From NCBI RefSeq assembly GCF_028656935.1, contig NZ_JAMDGZ010000002.1:62001-126000 (forward strand): 64,000 nucleotides of DNA. Direction: 5' to 3'. Made by a program: the position numbers and the translations under genes. The stretch is from Pseudomonas rubra. Its GTDB lineage: Bacteria; Pseudomonadota; Gammaproteobacteria; Pseudomonadales; Pseudomonadaceae. Positions 36,951 to 46,100 of this stretch are shown here, one piece after another; position 1 is the first letter of the stretch; each line of letters starts with the position of its first letter. The notes under the pieces were generated by a model that had not been told where the DNA came from, searched no databases, and saw only the letters and a program-made list of their open reading frames with translations.

Positions 36951-38345
36951 TCAGTTATCCAGCACGACCTGCCCGGCTGCTGCAGCCTTGCGCTTGCGCG
37001 CCACCAGCAGCCCTGCGGCCACTACAGCGATAGACAGCAATCCGGTCGCAACGATCTCGATCCGGTGATCCGGACGGATCAGCATCACGGTCAGAATGCC
37101 AACGATGAACGCGATGGTCGCCCAGGTCAGGCCCGGGAACAGCCACATCTTGAAGGCGATCTTCTCGCCACGCTGCATCCGCTGACGGCGCATGCGCAGT
37201 TGCGACACGGCAATCACCAGGTACACCAGCAAGGCAATGGCGCCGGAGCTTGCCAGCAGGAACTCGAACACCTGGGCAGGCGCCAGGTAGTTGGCGATTA
37301 CGGTGAGGAACGCGGCCGCAGTCGACAGCACCACCGCTACATACGGAGTACCGCTGGAGGTGGTGCGCTGGGCCATGGCCGGGGCATCACCACGCTTGCT
37401 CAGGGAGAAGAGCATGCGCGAGGAGGTATACAGGGCCGAGTTCAGGCAACTGGTCACCGCGACCAGCACGACGATGTCGACGATCAGCTTGGCATTGGGA
37501 ATGCCCATCAGGTTCAGCACGGTCTGGTACGAACCGACTTCGGCCAGGTCACTGTTGGTCCACGGCACCAGGGCCACGACCAGGAAGATCGACACGAGGT
37601 AGAACAGGAAGATCCGCCAGATCACCGAGTTGGTGGCCTTGGTGATCTGCTTGCCCGGATCTTTCGACTCAGCAGCAGCAATGGTGACGATTTCGGTACC
37701 CATGAACGAGAACATGGTGGTGAGCATCGCAGCCAGCACCGCGCCCATGCCGTTAGGCATGAAGCCCTGGGTGTCGAACAGGTGGCTGACGCCGCTGACC
37801 TGGCTGTTAGGCAGCAGGCCGAAAACAGCCGCTACACCCAAGACAATGAAGCCGATGATCGCCACGACCTTGAGCAGGGCGAACCAGAACTCGAACTCAC
37901 CGTAGTTCTTCACACTGAACAGGTTGGTCGCGGTCAGCAGCAAGGTAATGACCAGGGTAAACACCCAGATGCCGATGTCCGGGAACCAGGCATGCAGGAT
38001 GGTCGCTGCGGCGTTGGCTTCCAGCGGAATCACCAGCACCCAGAACCACCAGTACAACCAGCCGATGGTAAAGCCGGCCCAGTGGCCGATGGCTTTGTCA
38101 GCGTAAGTCGAGAACGAGCCGGTATCCGGCGACGCCACGGCCATCTCGGCCAGCATGCGCATCACCAGCACCACCAGGGTGCCAGCCCCCAGGTAGGCCA
38201 ACAGCACCGCCGGGCCGGCGGCAGCAATGGCGTGGCCGGAGCCGACGAACAGGCCGGCACCGATTACGCCAGCAATGGACAGCATGGTGACATGCCGCTG
38301 TTTGAGCCCCTGAGCGAGGTCATTGGAATTGTGCGTACCGCTCAT
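36951..38345 (-). CDS. gabP: GABA/amino-acid permease
   Basis: A 464-aa amino-acid/polyamine permease of the AAT family with 12 membrane helices (HVTMLSIAGVIGAGLFVGSG, IGWLYWWFWVLVIPLEANAA, and LASSGAIALLVYLVIAVSQL). The best family fit is the GABA permease GabP. No GABA enzymes are adjacent, so the substrate is by similarity only. ATG 38345; terminator directly downstream. Confidence 0.85.
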   Translation of the reverse strand: MSGTHNSNDLAQGLKQRHVTMLSIAGVIGAGLFVGSGHAIAAAGPAVLLAYLGAGTLVVLVMRMLAEMAVASPDTGSFSTYADKAIGHWAGFTIGWLYWWFWVLVIPLEANAAATILHAWFPDIGIWVFTLVITLLLTATNLFSVKNYGEFEFWFALLKVVAIIGFIVLGVAAVFGLLPNSQVSGVSHLFDTQGFMPNGMGAVLAAMLTTMFSFMGTEIVTIAAAESKDPGKQITKATNSVIWRIFLFYLVSIFLVVALVPWTNSDLAEVGSYQTVLNLMGIPNAKLIVDIVVLVAVTSCLNSALYTSSRMLFSLSKRGDAPAMAQRTTSSGTPYVAVVLSTAAAFLTVIANYLAPAQVFEFLLASSGAIALLVYLVIAVSQLRMRRQRMQRGEKIAFKMWLFPGLTWATIAFIVGILTVMLIRPDHRIEIVATGLLSIAVVAAGLLVARKRKAAAAGQVVLDN

Positions 38346-38945
38346 AAAACTACCTTTAAAGGAATGGCGTTCCGAGCCAGCAACCGGGGTCGCAGGCTCC
38401 AGTAAAAGAGTGCTACATCCTGTGGGCTACCTAGAAGGCAATAACTGCGCCATGTGCACGACCGTTCGTTCGGAATTTCTCACGCCCCCGTGCAACAAGG
38501 CTTACAGGCCTTTCTGCCACTCCTTGACCGAAAGCCCCTTAAAAATACCTGGTAATAATTAATTACTGAAATACCCAGTTACAGATGCACCAAATGAATC
38601 CATAGGTAACACCCGTGCACAAATCCAGGACAAAAAGGCGCAACCCGAAGGCGCAACTGGCGTCTGTTGCGCGGGTTAACCTCAAGCGTAAAAGACAGAA
38701 ACGACTTCCCAGCACCGGCCAAAACTGGCACCATCGCGCCTTTTTTCATCAAGGCTCCGGCCCAGGAAACGAGGGCAGGCGGACATCCGCGCGACAGTCC
38801 ACTGCAACGATGCGACAACCGCCCTCCTACCAACCGCTTGCCTCTCCCGACGTTATTGGCTGTCTTCGGACCGCTATGCTAGCTTGGCGCCTCGCCAGGA
38901 AGGCCGCTAACAGCAGGAGCGCACCAGAACACATGAGGACCGCAC
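38346..38945. other. 600-bp divergent gap, gabP / amino-acid ABC operon
   Basis: No convincing gene. TTATTG (38853-38858) and TATGCT (38875-38880) at 16-bp spacing are a weak candidate promoter for the ABC operon. The A/T-rich stretch 38540-38580 may belong to gabP control. Confidence 0.4.
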
Positions 38946-39719
38946 ATGGCTGAGGCCACGCCCGCGCTGGAAATCCGCAACCTGCACAAACGCTACGGCG
39001 ACCAGGAAATCCTCAAGGGAATTTCGCTGACCGCGCGTGATGGCGACGTGATCTCGATCCTGGGATCCTCCGGCTCCGGCAAGTCCACTCTGCTGCGCTG
39101 CATCAACCTGTTGGAAAACCCGCACCAGGGCCAGATCCTGGTGGCTGGCGAAGAGCTCAAGCTCAAAGCGGCCAAAAACGGCGAGCTGGTGGCCGCCGAC
39201 AACAAGCAGATCAATCGCCTGCGCAGCGAGATCGGCTTCGTCTTCCAGAATTTCAACCTGTGGCCGCACATGAGCATCCTCGACAACATCATCGAGGCGC
39301 CGCGCCGGGTGCTGGGCCAGAGCAAGGCCGAGGCCATCGAGCATGCCGAAGCGCTGCTGAACAAGGTCGGCATCCACAACAAGCGTCACAGCTACCCGGC
39401 CGAACTGTCCGGGGGCCAGCAACAGCGTGCGGCCATCGCCCGTACCCTGGCAATGAAGCCCAAGGTCATCCTGTTCGATGAACCGACCTCGGCCCTGGAC
39501 CCGGAAATGGTCCAGGAAGTGCTCAACGTCATCCGCGCCCTCGCCGAAGAAGGCCGGACCATGCTACTGGTTACCCACGAAATGGGCTTTGCCCGCCAGG
39601 TGTCCAGCGAAGTCGTCTTCCTGCACCAGGGGCTGGTCGAAGAGCAAGGAACGCCGCAGCAGGTTTTTGAAAACCCGACCTCGGCGCGTTGTAAACAATT
39701 CATGTCCAGCAACCGCTAA
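38946..39719 (+). CDS. polar amino-acid ABC transporter ATPase
   Basis: A 257-aa ATPase of the HisP/AotP type: ILGSSGSGKSTLLRCINLLE, ELSGGQQQRAAIARTLAM, ILFDEPTSALDPEMV, LLVTHEMGFARQV. ATG 38946 has GAGGAC at the right distance; the upstream ATG 38933 overlaps that site. First gene of a four-gene uptake operon. Confidence 0.95.
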   Translation: MAEATPALEIRNLHKRYGDQEILKGISLTARDGDVISILGSSGSGKSTLLRCINLLENPHQGQILVAGEELKLKAAKNGELVAADNKQINRLRSEIGFVFQNFNLWPHMSILDNIIEAPRRVLGQSKAEAIEHAEALLNKVGIHNKRHSYPAELSGGQQQRAAIARTLAMKPKVILFDEPTSALDPEMVQEVLNVIRALAEEGRTMLLVTHEMGFARQVSSEVVFLHQGLVEEQGTPQQVFENPTSARCKQFMSSNR

Positions 39720-39732
39720 CGGAGCAACACGC

Positions 39733-40494
39733 ATGCAGAGCTATAAGAAATTCCTCCTGGCCGCTGCCGCCACGCTGGTGTTTTCGGCCAATGCCATGGC
39801 TGCCGAGAAACTGAAGATGGGCATCGAGGCGGCCTACCCGCCGTTCAACAACAAGGATGCCAGCGGCCAGGTAGTTGGCTTTGACAAGGACATCGGCGAC
39901 GCCCTGTGCGCCAAGATGAAGGTCGAGTGTGAAGTCGTGGTCTCTGACTGGGACGGCATCATTCCTGCCCTGAACGCGAAAAAATCCGACTTCATCGTCT
40001 CGTCCCTGTCGATCACCGACGAGCGCAAGCAGGCCGTAGACTTCACCGACCCGTACTATTCGAACAAGCAACAGTTCATCGCCCCGAAAAACGTCGACTT
40101 CAAGACCGACCGCGCCTCACTCAAGGGCAAGACCATTGGCACCCAGCGCGCCACTCAAGCCGCAACCTGGCTGGACGACAACGGCGGCTTCGACAGTGAG
40201 TTCAAGGTCAACCTTTATGACGGCCAGGAAAACGCCTACCTGGACCTGACCTCGGGCCGGGTCGATGCCATCCTCGCCGACAAATACGCCAACTACGACT
40301 GGCTCAAATCCGAAGCTGGCAAGAACTACGAGTTCAAAGGCGATCCGGTCAACGAGAGCGACAAGGTCGGCATCGCTGTGCGCAAAGGCGACACTGAACT
40401 GCGCAACAAGCTGAACGCCGCACTGAAAGAAATCGTTGCCGACGGCACCTACGAGAAGATCAACAACAAGTACTTCCCGTTCAGCATCTATTGA
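39733..40494 (+). CDS. polar amino-acid ABC transporter substrate-binding protein
   Basis: A 253-aa periplasmic protein with signal peptide ending NAMAAEK and the family-3 binding fold (LKMGIEAAYPPFNNKD, SDWDGIIPALNAKKSDF, KYFPFSIY). It resembles HisJ/ArgT-like lysine-arginine-ornithine/histidine binders; exact substrate not decided. ATG 39733 follows GGAGCAACAC. Confidence 0.93.
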   Translation: MQSYKKFLLAAAATLVFSANAMAAEKLKMGIEAAYPPFNNKDASGQVVGFDKDIGDALCAKMKVECEVVVSDWDGIIPALNAKKSDFIVSSLSITDERKQAVDFTDPYYSNKQQFIAPKNVDFKTDRASLKGKTIGTQRATQAATWLDDNGGFDSEFKVNLYDGQENAYLDLTSGRVDAILADKYANYDWLKSEAGKNYEFKGDPVNESDKVGIAVRKGDTELRNKLNAALKEIVADGTYEKINNKYFPFSIY

Positions 40495-40502
40495 TTCGCC
40501 CC

Positions 40503-40533
40503 GACCGGCATTGCCCTGGCGGCAATGCCGGTC
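40503..40533 (+). other. stem-loop between binding-protein and permease genes
   Basis: GACCGGCATTGCC and GGCAATGCCGGTC form a perfect 13-bp stem with a 5-base loop, no T-run. As in the cbcX/cbcW gap, it probably protects the upstream message and lowers permease expression. Confidence 0.65.
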
Positions 40534-40551
40534 CCTTGAACAAACCTGCCC

Positions 40552-41247
40552 ATGAATATTGATCTTTACGGATTCGGTCCGGCCTTGCTGGCCGGGACAC
40601 TGATGACCGTCAAACTCGCATTGTCGGCCCTGCTTCTGGGGCTGGTACTGGGACTGCTTGGCGCCCTGGCCAAGACCTCGCCGTACAAACCCCTGCAATG
40701 GTTGGGTGGCTTCTACTCGACGATCGTTCGCGGCGTACCCGAACTGCTCTGGGTATTGTTGATCTACTTTGGCACCGTCAGCCTGATGAACCGGCTTGGC
40801 GAGCTTCTGAATATGCCTGGCCTGGAGCTCAATGCATTTGCCGCCGGGGTCATTGCCCTGGGCCTGTGCTTCGGCGCCTATGCCACGGAAGTGTTCCGTG
40901 GTGCGATCCTGGCCATCCCCAAGGGCCACCGGGAAGCCGGCCTGGCACTCGGCCTGTCCAAAGGGCGGATCTTCTCCAAACTGGTTCTGCCGCAAATGTG
41001 GCGCATCGCGCTGCCGGGGCTGGGTAACCTGTTCATGATCCTGATGAAGGATACCGCGCTGGTCTCGGTCATCGGCCTGGAAGAAATCATGCGTCACTCG
41101 CAAATCGCCGTGACGGTGAGCAAGCAGCCCTTCACCTTCTACATGGTCGCCGCCGTCATCTACCTGGGCCTGACCGTCCTGGCCATGATCGGCATGCACT
41201 TCATGGAAAAACGCGCCGGTCGCGGCTTCGCGAGGGCCAACCAATGA
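40552..41247 (+). CDS. polar amino-acid ABC transporter permease (HisQ type)
   Basis: A 231-aa permease with five or so helices and the EAA-like loop (GAILAIPKGHREAGLALGLS). Its TGA overlaps the next permease's ATG (41244-41247). Confidence 0.94.
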   Translation: MNIDLYGFGPALLAGTLMTVKLALSALLLGLVLGLLGALAKTSPYKPLQWLGGFYSTIVRGVPELLWVLLIYFGTVSLMNRLGELLNMPGLELNAFAAGVIALGLCFGAYATEVFRGAILAIPKGHREAGLALGLSKGRIFSKLVLPQMWRIALPGLGNLFMILMKDTALVSVIGLEEIMRHSQIAVTVSKQPFTFYMVAAVIYLGLTVLAMIGMHFMEKRAGRGFARANQ

Positions 41248-41933
41248 ACTGGGAAATCATCATCAAATGGCTGCCGCGCCTGGCCCAAGGCGCCACGCTG
41301 ACGCTGGAGCTGGTCGCCATCGCGGTCATTGCCGGGTTGATCATCGCCATCCCGCTGGGTATCGCCCGCTCCTCGCGGCACTGGTACGTGCGCGCCCTGC
41401 CGTTTGGCTACATCTTTTTCTTCCGCGGCACGCCACTGCTGGTCCAGCTGTTTCTGGTGTACTACGGGCTTGCCCAGTTCGATGCCGTGCGCAGCAGTGC
41501 CTTGTGGCCCTACCTGCGGGACCCGTTCTGGTGCACGGTGCTGACCATGACCCTGCATACAGCGGCCTACATTGCCGAAATCCTGCGTGGCGCCTTGCAG
41601 GCCATTCCCCGTGGCGAGATTGAAGCAGCCCGAGCCCTGGGCATGTCACGGGCCAAGGCGATGCTCTATATCATGCTGCCACGCGCCGCGCGCATCGGCC
41701 TGCCGGCCTACAGCAACGAAGTGATCCTGATGCTCAAGGCCAGCGCCCTGGCGAGCACCGTCACCTTGCTGGAACTGACCGGCATGGCGCGGACCATCAT
41801 TGCTCGAACCTACCTGCCGGTGGAGATCTTTTTCGCTGCGGGGCTGTTCTACCTGCTGATCTCCTTCCTGCTGGTGCAAGCCTTCAAACAACTGGAACGC
41901 TGGCTACGCGTCGATGCCTGCCAGGGTCGATAA
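41244..41933 (+). CDS. polar amino-acid ABC transporter permease (HisM type)
   Basis: A 229-aa permease with the loop GALQAIPRGEIEAARALGMS. It pairs with the preceding permease as a heterodimer. Terminator immediately follows. Confidence 0.94.
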   Translation: MNWEIIIKWLPRLAQGATLTLELVAIAVIAGLIIAIPLGIARSSRHWYVRALPFGYIFFFRGTPLLVQLFLVYYGLAQFDAVRSSALWPYLRDPFWCTVLTMTLHTAAYIAEILRGALQAIPRGEIEAARALGMSRAKAMLYIMLPRAARIGLPAYSNEVILMLKASALASTVTLLELTGMARTIIARTYLPVEIFFAAGLFYLLISFLLVQAFKQLERWLRVDACQGR

Positions 41934-41941
41934 ACCTGTAT

Positions 41942-41968
41942 AACGGGGCTGATCTCAGCCCCGTTTTC
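41942..41968 (+). terminator. intrinsic terminator of the amino-acid ABC operon
   Basis: ACGGGGCTGA and TCAGCCCCGT form a tight stem followed by TTTTCGT. Confidence 0.85.
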
Positions 41969-41978
41969 GTCTCTGCCC

Positions 41979-43199
41979 ATGACCTCCCCTCTTCCTCTCT
42001 CAGGCGCTCAACTGCTCAGCCGCTTCCAGGCGCTGGACGATTTTCTGCGCGAGCATCAGGCACTCTGGCGGCCACGGCCTTTCACCCAGCTTGAGCTGCC
42101 CTGGGAAGCCGAGCATCCAACCCTTGCCGGCTGGTTGCGCCAGCGCTCATTGAGCGAGGCGGAAGCGGCGCACAATGATCCCGGGCAACTGGACGCACCA
42201 GCGCCTTTTCCACACCTGGCACGCATGGCCACAGCGCTGTCTGCAGTCGGCGAGTTACCCACCGTGGCCCTGCCGGCGGCGGGCCAGCGCCTGAACGTCG
42301 ACGTACCAGGGCGCAAATGGCAGCAGATCGAAGCCTTCGCCAGCCACCTGGGTTTTATCCACAGCCCACGGCACTGGCTGGACTGGTGCGCTGGCAAAGG
42401 TCACCTGGGCCGGCGCTTGCTGCAGCCGCACAGCCAACAAATGACCTGCCTGGAATACGACCCAGCGCTGGTCGAGGCCGGCATCGCCCTGAGCCAGCAT
42501 CACCACCTGCCTGCCGAGCACCACCTGCAGGATGTACTGGCCGAGGATGCCGCGTTGCACCTGGATGCCGGGCACACGGCAGTGGCCCTGCACGCCTGTG
42601 GCGATTTGCATGTACGGCTGATGCAACTGGCCAGCCGCCAGGGTTGCCGCCAACTGGCCATTGCGCCGTGTTGCTACAACCGCATCCAGGCTTCGCAGTA
42701 CCAGCCGTTATCCACCGCCGCCAAAACCTCTGGCCTGCAGCTGTCGATCGATGATCTTGGCCTGCCGCTGAGCGAAACGGTGACCGCCGGTGCACGGGTA
42801 CGTCGCCAGCGTGATGAGTCCATGGCCAGGCGCCTGGGTTTCGATCTGTGGCAACGGCAGGTGCGCGGGGTGGATGACTACCTGCCGACACCGTCGCTTG
42901 CAGTCAGTTGGTTGCAAAAGCCCTATGCCGACTACTGCCTGGGCCTGGCCCAACTCAAGGGCTTGCCGGTAAGTACCGAGCCTGATTGGCACGCGCTGCA
43001 AGCTGCCGGCTGGCAACGCCTGGCCCAGGTGCGCAACCTGGAATTGCTACGCAATCTGTTCCGCCGCCCGCTGGAACTGTGGCTGGTGCTCGACCGTGCA
43101 CTGTTTCTGCAGGAACAGTCCTACGAGGTACAGCTCGGCGTGTTTTGTGAACAGCCTCTCACTCCACGCAATTTGCTGCTGCTGGCTGAACGCTCGTAA
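41979..43199 (+). CDS. class I SAM-dependent methyltransferase-like protein
   Basis: A 406-aa cytoplasmic protein with a Rossmann methyltransferase core at about residues 127-230 (LDWCAGKGHLGRRLL is motif I; CLEYDPALVEAG the acidic end of strand 2; VALHACGDLHVRLM). The layout resembles the GSTCD/METTL25-like group, whose substrates are mostly unknown. It starts just after the ABC operon terminator. TTATCCACC at about 42708-42716 is one mismatch from a DnaA box. Confidence 0.82.
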   Translation: MTSPLPLSGAQLLSRFQALDDFLREHQALWRPRPFTQLELPWEAEHPTLAGWLRQRSLSEAEAAHNDPGQLDAPAPFPHLARMATALSAVGELPTVALPAAGQRLNVDVPGRKWQQIEAFASHLGFIHSPRHWLDWCAGKGHLGRRLLQPHSQQMTCLEYDPALVEAGIALSQHHHLPAEHHLQDVLAEDAALHLDAGHTAVALHACGDLHVRLMQLASRQGCRQLAIAPCCYNRIQASQYQPLSTAAKTSGLQLSIDDLGLPLSETVTAGARVRRQRDESMARRLGFDLWQRQVRGVDDYLPTPSLAVSWLQKPYADYCLGLAQLKGLPVSTEPDWHALQAAGWQRLAQVRNLELLRNLFRRPLELWLVLDRALFLQEQSYEVQLGVFCEQPLTPRNLLLLAERS

Positions 43200-43429
43200 T
43201 AGCTCGCAGCCTGTGGATAAGTCTGTGCGCAAACTTGCGCTAAACCCCTGCAAATTCGTGGATCCAAGCGCTTTAACAGGCTGGTCATTTTTTGTTCATT
43301 AACTAATCACGAGCAAAAACAGCCATTTGCGCAAAGACCAACGGCGGGCGTTGCTCCGATGCAAAGCCCTCACGTTTGGCATGCGCCTTGTGCATAAGCC
43401 TTCGAACCAATCGCGCTAAACAGACCGAA
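43200..43429. other. 230-bp convergent gap with one DnaA box
   Basis: TGTGGATAA (43212-43220) is a perfect inverted DnaA box, followed by the palindrome TTTGCGCAAA near 43328. No gene and no clear terminator. Confidence 0.5.
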
Positions 43430-43759
43430 TCAGGCCAGTTTCAGCAGGCTCATGCCCACCAGCAGCAAGGCCAGCCCCAACCAGCCACGGCCCACCAGAC
43501 GTTGACCAAACAACGCCCAGCCCATGGCCACGGTGGCGAGAATGCCAAAACCACCCCAGATGGCGTAGGCCAGCGACAGTTCGATATCTCGCACAGCCTG
43601 AGCCAGCGCAGTAAAGGCGGCCAGCACACAGAGAATCGAGGCAATGCCCAGGCCGCGCTTCTTAAAGCCGTCGGAGTACTTGAGCAGCAGGTTGGCGATC
43701 ACTTCCAGCACTATCGCCAGGCCCAGCCAGGCGAAGGGAATCCAGTTCATGCTCAGCAT
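43430..43759 (-). CDS. mdtI: MdtI-like SMR subunit
   Basis: A 109-aa four-helix small multidrug resistance protein ([20 protein letters not shown] with the essential Glu; [20 protein letters not shown]). It pairs with the upstream MdtJ-like protein; such pairs export spermidine. ATG 43759 has GGAGG seven bases upstream and overlaps the mdtJ end by 7 bp. Confidence 0.9.
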   Translation of the reverse strand: MLSMNWIPFAWLGLAIVLEVIANLLLKYSDGFKKRGLGIASILCVLAAFTALAQAVRDIELSLAYAIWGGFGILATVAMGWALFGQRLVGRGWLGLALLLVGMSLLKLA

Positions 43760-44112
43760 GGCAGGGCCTCCGTGTTACGCGGGGCAGGTGCGGCGCGGGT
43801 ACCCGACTTGATCAGCAAGATACCGGCGATCATCACACCCAGGCCGGCGGCCTTGAGCAGGCCCAGGCTTTCACCAAGCCAGGTGACACTGATCAGGGTG
43901 ATAAGAACGATGCCGATACCTTCCCACAGGGCGTAGGCCACGCCCACTGGCACGCGTTTTACTGCCAGCGCCAGGAAGAAGTACGACAGGCCGATCATCA
44001 GGTACATCAACCCGTGGCCAAGAATCGGGTAATGACTGGCGGCGAATTTCATCGACGCGGTGCCGATCACCTCGGCGGTGATGGCGATAAACAGATAGAT
44101 CCAGGAACGCAT
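43753..44112 (-). CDS. mdtJ: MdtJ-like SMR subunit
   Basis: A 119-aa SMR protein ([46 protein letters not shown]). It contains the MdtJ hallmark longer tail. ATG 44112 is supported by the start of the first helix; the in-frame upstream codons are a leader-like extension. It forms a heterodimeric exporter with MdtI. Confidence 0.88.
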   Translation of the reverse strand: MRSWIYLFIAITAEVIGTASMKFAASHYPILGHGLMYLMIGLSYFFLALAVKRVPVGVAYALWEGIGIVLITLISVTWLGESLGLLKAAGLGVMIAGILLIKSGTRAAPAPRNTEALPC

Positions 44113-44442
44113 GATGCCCTCCCACGGGCGACACAAGCCGAGCGAAATCACGCTGACGGCTGCAGACAAATAGAGAAACGAGGCTGTTTGTCGGGGGAGG
44201 CGCTAGAGGTCGCCAGTCCAGTGACGTTCACGGGAAACCAGGCGGGAGGTGAAGAGCGGAAACGCTTTAGTGTTCAACATAATGAACAACAAATTAGCTC
44301 AAGGCATCGTTAAAGTCAAATCGATAGAAAATGGCTAATTAATTTTCCTGTCTTTTATTCCGTATTTAGCTGAAAGCCCTTAAAGGTTGCAGAAAGGTTC
44401 GTAAATTATATTACCCGGCCATTCTGGGGCTGCTGCGCACCC

Positions 44443-44513
44443 CATCGCCGGCAAGGCCGGCTCCCACAGTAATGGCACATTGCACCCTGTGGGAGCTGGC
44501 CTTGCCAGCGATG
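44443..44513. repeat. REP pair, GCCGGCAAGGCCGGC variant
   Basis: CATCGCCGGCAAGGCCGGCT and GAGCTGGCCTTGCCAGCGAT, inverted around a short centre. Confidence 0.8.
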
Positions 44514-44590
44514 CAGCCACCTCGTAGCCCCTGGCACTCCTCTGCTCCCCCTCGTGTCAAAACGTCGCACCCTCATCAAAAACATAATTA

Positions 44591-44623
44591 ATTATTGTAA
44601 TACGATAATTTTTCACAAATAAT
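44591..44623 (+). promoter_or_regulatory. promoter with overlapping palindrome, DUF2975 gene
   Basis: TTGTAA (44595-44600), 17-bp spacer, AATAAT (44618-44623). The near-perfect palindrome ATTATTGTAATACGATAAT (44591-44609) covers the -35 and would suit a Cro-like dimer such as the one encoded two genes downstream. Confidence 0.55.
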
Positions 44624-44654
44624 GTGCCCCGCTCAACTAGCACGGAGGGAAACC

Positions 44655-45233
44655 ATGAACAGTAAAACAGTGGCTTACGCGAGATCGCGTCTGCGAGTGA
44701 TCGGTGCATTCGCCGCGGTACTCGCTTGGGGTACAGCGATCGTCGAGTTCGGCGGCAACGTACTGTTGTGGGTGTTCGAAAAAGCCCAGGTGCAAGGCGC
44801 CTACCTGCAAAGCTTCGGCGAAAACATGCCGCTGCTGCTGGCCCCGGACTACCAGCCCTCGCACCTGGCCCTGGGCCTGGTCATCGGCCTGGAACTCATC
44901 CCCGCCAGCCTCTCGGCCTTTGCCCTGTACCTGACCGGGTTGTTCTTTTTGCGCCTGTCCCGGGGCGAAACCTGGACGACGCAGAACATCAAGATGCTCT
45001 GGTGGGTGGGCTTGCTGTGCATCGGCTTGCCGATGGTCTGGCCCATGATCGGCACCTTGCAGGGCCTGGCGTTCTCCATCGACCTGCCCAAAGGCGAAAG
45101 AAGCTTCAGCGTATCGATCGGTGTATCATCCCAGGCGGTTTACGAGATCATGAAAGGCATCTTCCTGTGCGCCTTTTCACTCCTCATGCGTGACGCCAAA
45201 ACCATCAGCGATGAACACAACTGTTATGTCTAG
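44655..45233 (+). CDS. DUF2975 membrane protein
   Basis: A 192-aa protein with four membrane helices (VLAWGTAIVEFGGNVLLWVF; LGLVIGLELIPASLSAFALY; MLWWVGLLCIGLPMVWPMIG; EIMKGIFLCAFSLLM), matching DUF2975. These genes are commonly followed by a small Cro-type regulator, as here. The function is unknown. ATG 44655 follows GGAGGGAAACC. Confidence 0.85.
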   Translation: MNSKTVAYARSRLRVIGAFAAVLAWGTAIVEFGGNVLLWVFEKAQVQGAYLQSFGENMPLLLAPDYQPSHLALGLVIGLELIPASLSAFALYLTGLFFLRLSRGETWTTQNIKMLWWVGLLCIGLPMVWPMIGTLQGLAFSIDLPKGERSFSVSIGVSSQAVYEIMKGIFLCAFSLLMRDAKTISDEHNCYV

Positions 45234-45242
45234 CTTGCCCCT

Positions 45243-45449
45243 ATGCCGATAATTATTCGACTCGATGTAGTCATGGCCAAAAACAAGATCCGCTCCAAGG
45301 ATCTGGCCGAGATTATCGGTATTACGGAGGCGAACCTGTCGTTGCTGAAAAACGGCAAGATCAAGGGTTTCAAAATGGAAACCCTCGAGAAGCTCTGTCG
45401 CGCATTGAACTGCCAGCCAGGTGACCTGCTGGAGTTCAGCGAGGAATGA
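45243..45449 (+). CDS. small Cro/XRE-type DNA-binding protein, DUF2975 partner
   Basis: A 68-aa single-domain helix-turn-helix protein (SKDLAEIIGITEANLSLLKN is the HTH). It begins 9 bp after the DUF2975 gene. This two-gene cassette (membrane protein plus mini-repressor) recurs in many bacteria; autoregulation through the upstream palindrome is inference. Confidence 0.88.
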   Translation: MPIIIRLDVVMAKNKIRSKDLAEIIGITEANLSLLKNGKIKGFKMETLEKLCRALNCQPGDLLEFSEE

Positions 45450-45467
45450 ACAAGGAACTGGCAACTC

Positions 45468-45848
45468 GTGAGCAATTCACTCAAGTGGCGCGCCGCGCTG
45501 CTGCTGGCCGTCGGCCTGCTCGGCGGCTGCGGCCCCAGCTACACCTATAGATACTCCCCTCCGCCAAGCATGGCGGGCATGAACTGCATCAACTCCTGCT
45601 CGATGGAACGCAACCACTGCAAACAGATGGCGCGCCTGCAGGAAAACAGCGACCAGGCCCTGTACCAGGCCAACCTCAGAAGCTACCAGCATTGCCAGGT
45701 CGGCAAGAGCAAGAAGGAAGCGCGCAAAAGCTGCTACTACCCCAGCTACCCGTTCAGCAGTGGTTCGAGCTACTCGTGCGGCAGCGACTACGACAGCTGC
45801 TACCAGGCCTGCGGCGGCACCATCCAGCGCATCCTCAACAAAGACTGA
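45468..45848 (+). CDS. cysteine-rich lipoprotein
   Basis: A 126-aa predicted lipoprotein with lipobox LLGGC (Cys21). It starts at GTG 45468 after AAGGA. The mature part carries repeated CX3C motifs (CINSC, CYQAC) and further cysteines (CKQM, HCQV, SCYY, SCGS, DSCY), enough for several disulfides or metal sites. No family recognised. It follows the Cro-type gene by 18 bp and may share its transcript. Confidence 0.7.
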   Translation: MSNSLKWRAALLLAVGLLGGCGPSYTYRYSPPPSMAGMNCINSCSMERNHCKQMARLQENSDQALYQANLRSYQHCQVGKSKKEARKSCYYPSYPFSSGSSYSCGSDYDSCYQACGGTIQRILNKD

Positions 45849-45872
45849 CACCTCGATAAAACGGAATTGACT

Positions 45873-46076
45873 GTGGATATCATCAGATCCATCGCCCTGC
45901 TTGCGTGCGCGTTTTACCTAAGCGGCTGCTCCCTCATGTCCGACTGGCAGTTCCCGCCTCCCCAGTCCGGCTGGCAACCGCCGTTGCAGACGTACGGCAC
46001 CAGCAGCTTCCCCGGGCCGGACTTCAGCAAAGACCACATGGCCATCCAGCGCTACCTCGACACACACAAACACTGA
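45873..46076 (+). CDS. small lipoprotein, first copy of a tandem duplication
   Basis: A 67-aa predicted lipoprotein with signal VDIIRSIALLACAFYLSGC. GTG 45873 lies seven bases after GGA; TTG 45867 is too close. The first 75 bases and the leader before it are nearly the same as those of the next gene, while the mature part differs. No function recognised. Confidence 0.6.
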   Translation: MDIIRSIALLACAFYLSGCSLMSDWQFPPPQSGWQPPLQTYGTSSFPGPDFSKDHMAIQRYLDTHKH

Positions 46077-46100
46077 CACTTCGACCAAACGGAATTGCCT

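Larger units (their letters stand above)
44113..44654. other. divergent gap, mdtJI / DUF2975 gene
   Basis: 542 bp without a supported gene. It contains a REP pair (44443-44513) and, at the right end, the promoter and palindrome of the DUF2975 gene. The part 44270-44410 is A/T-rich and probably holds the mdtJI promoter. Confidence 0.5.
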
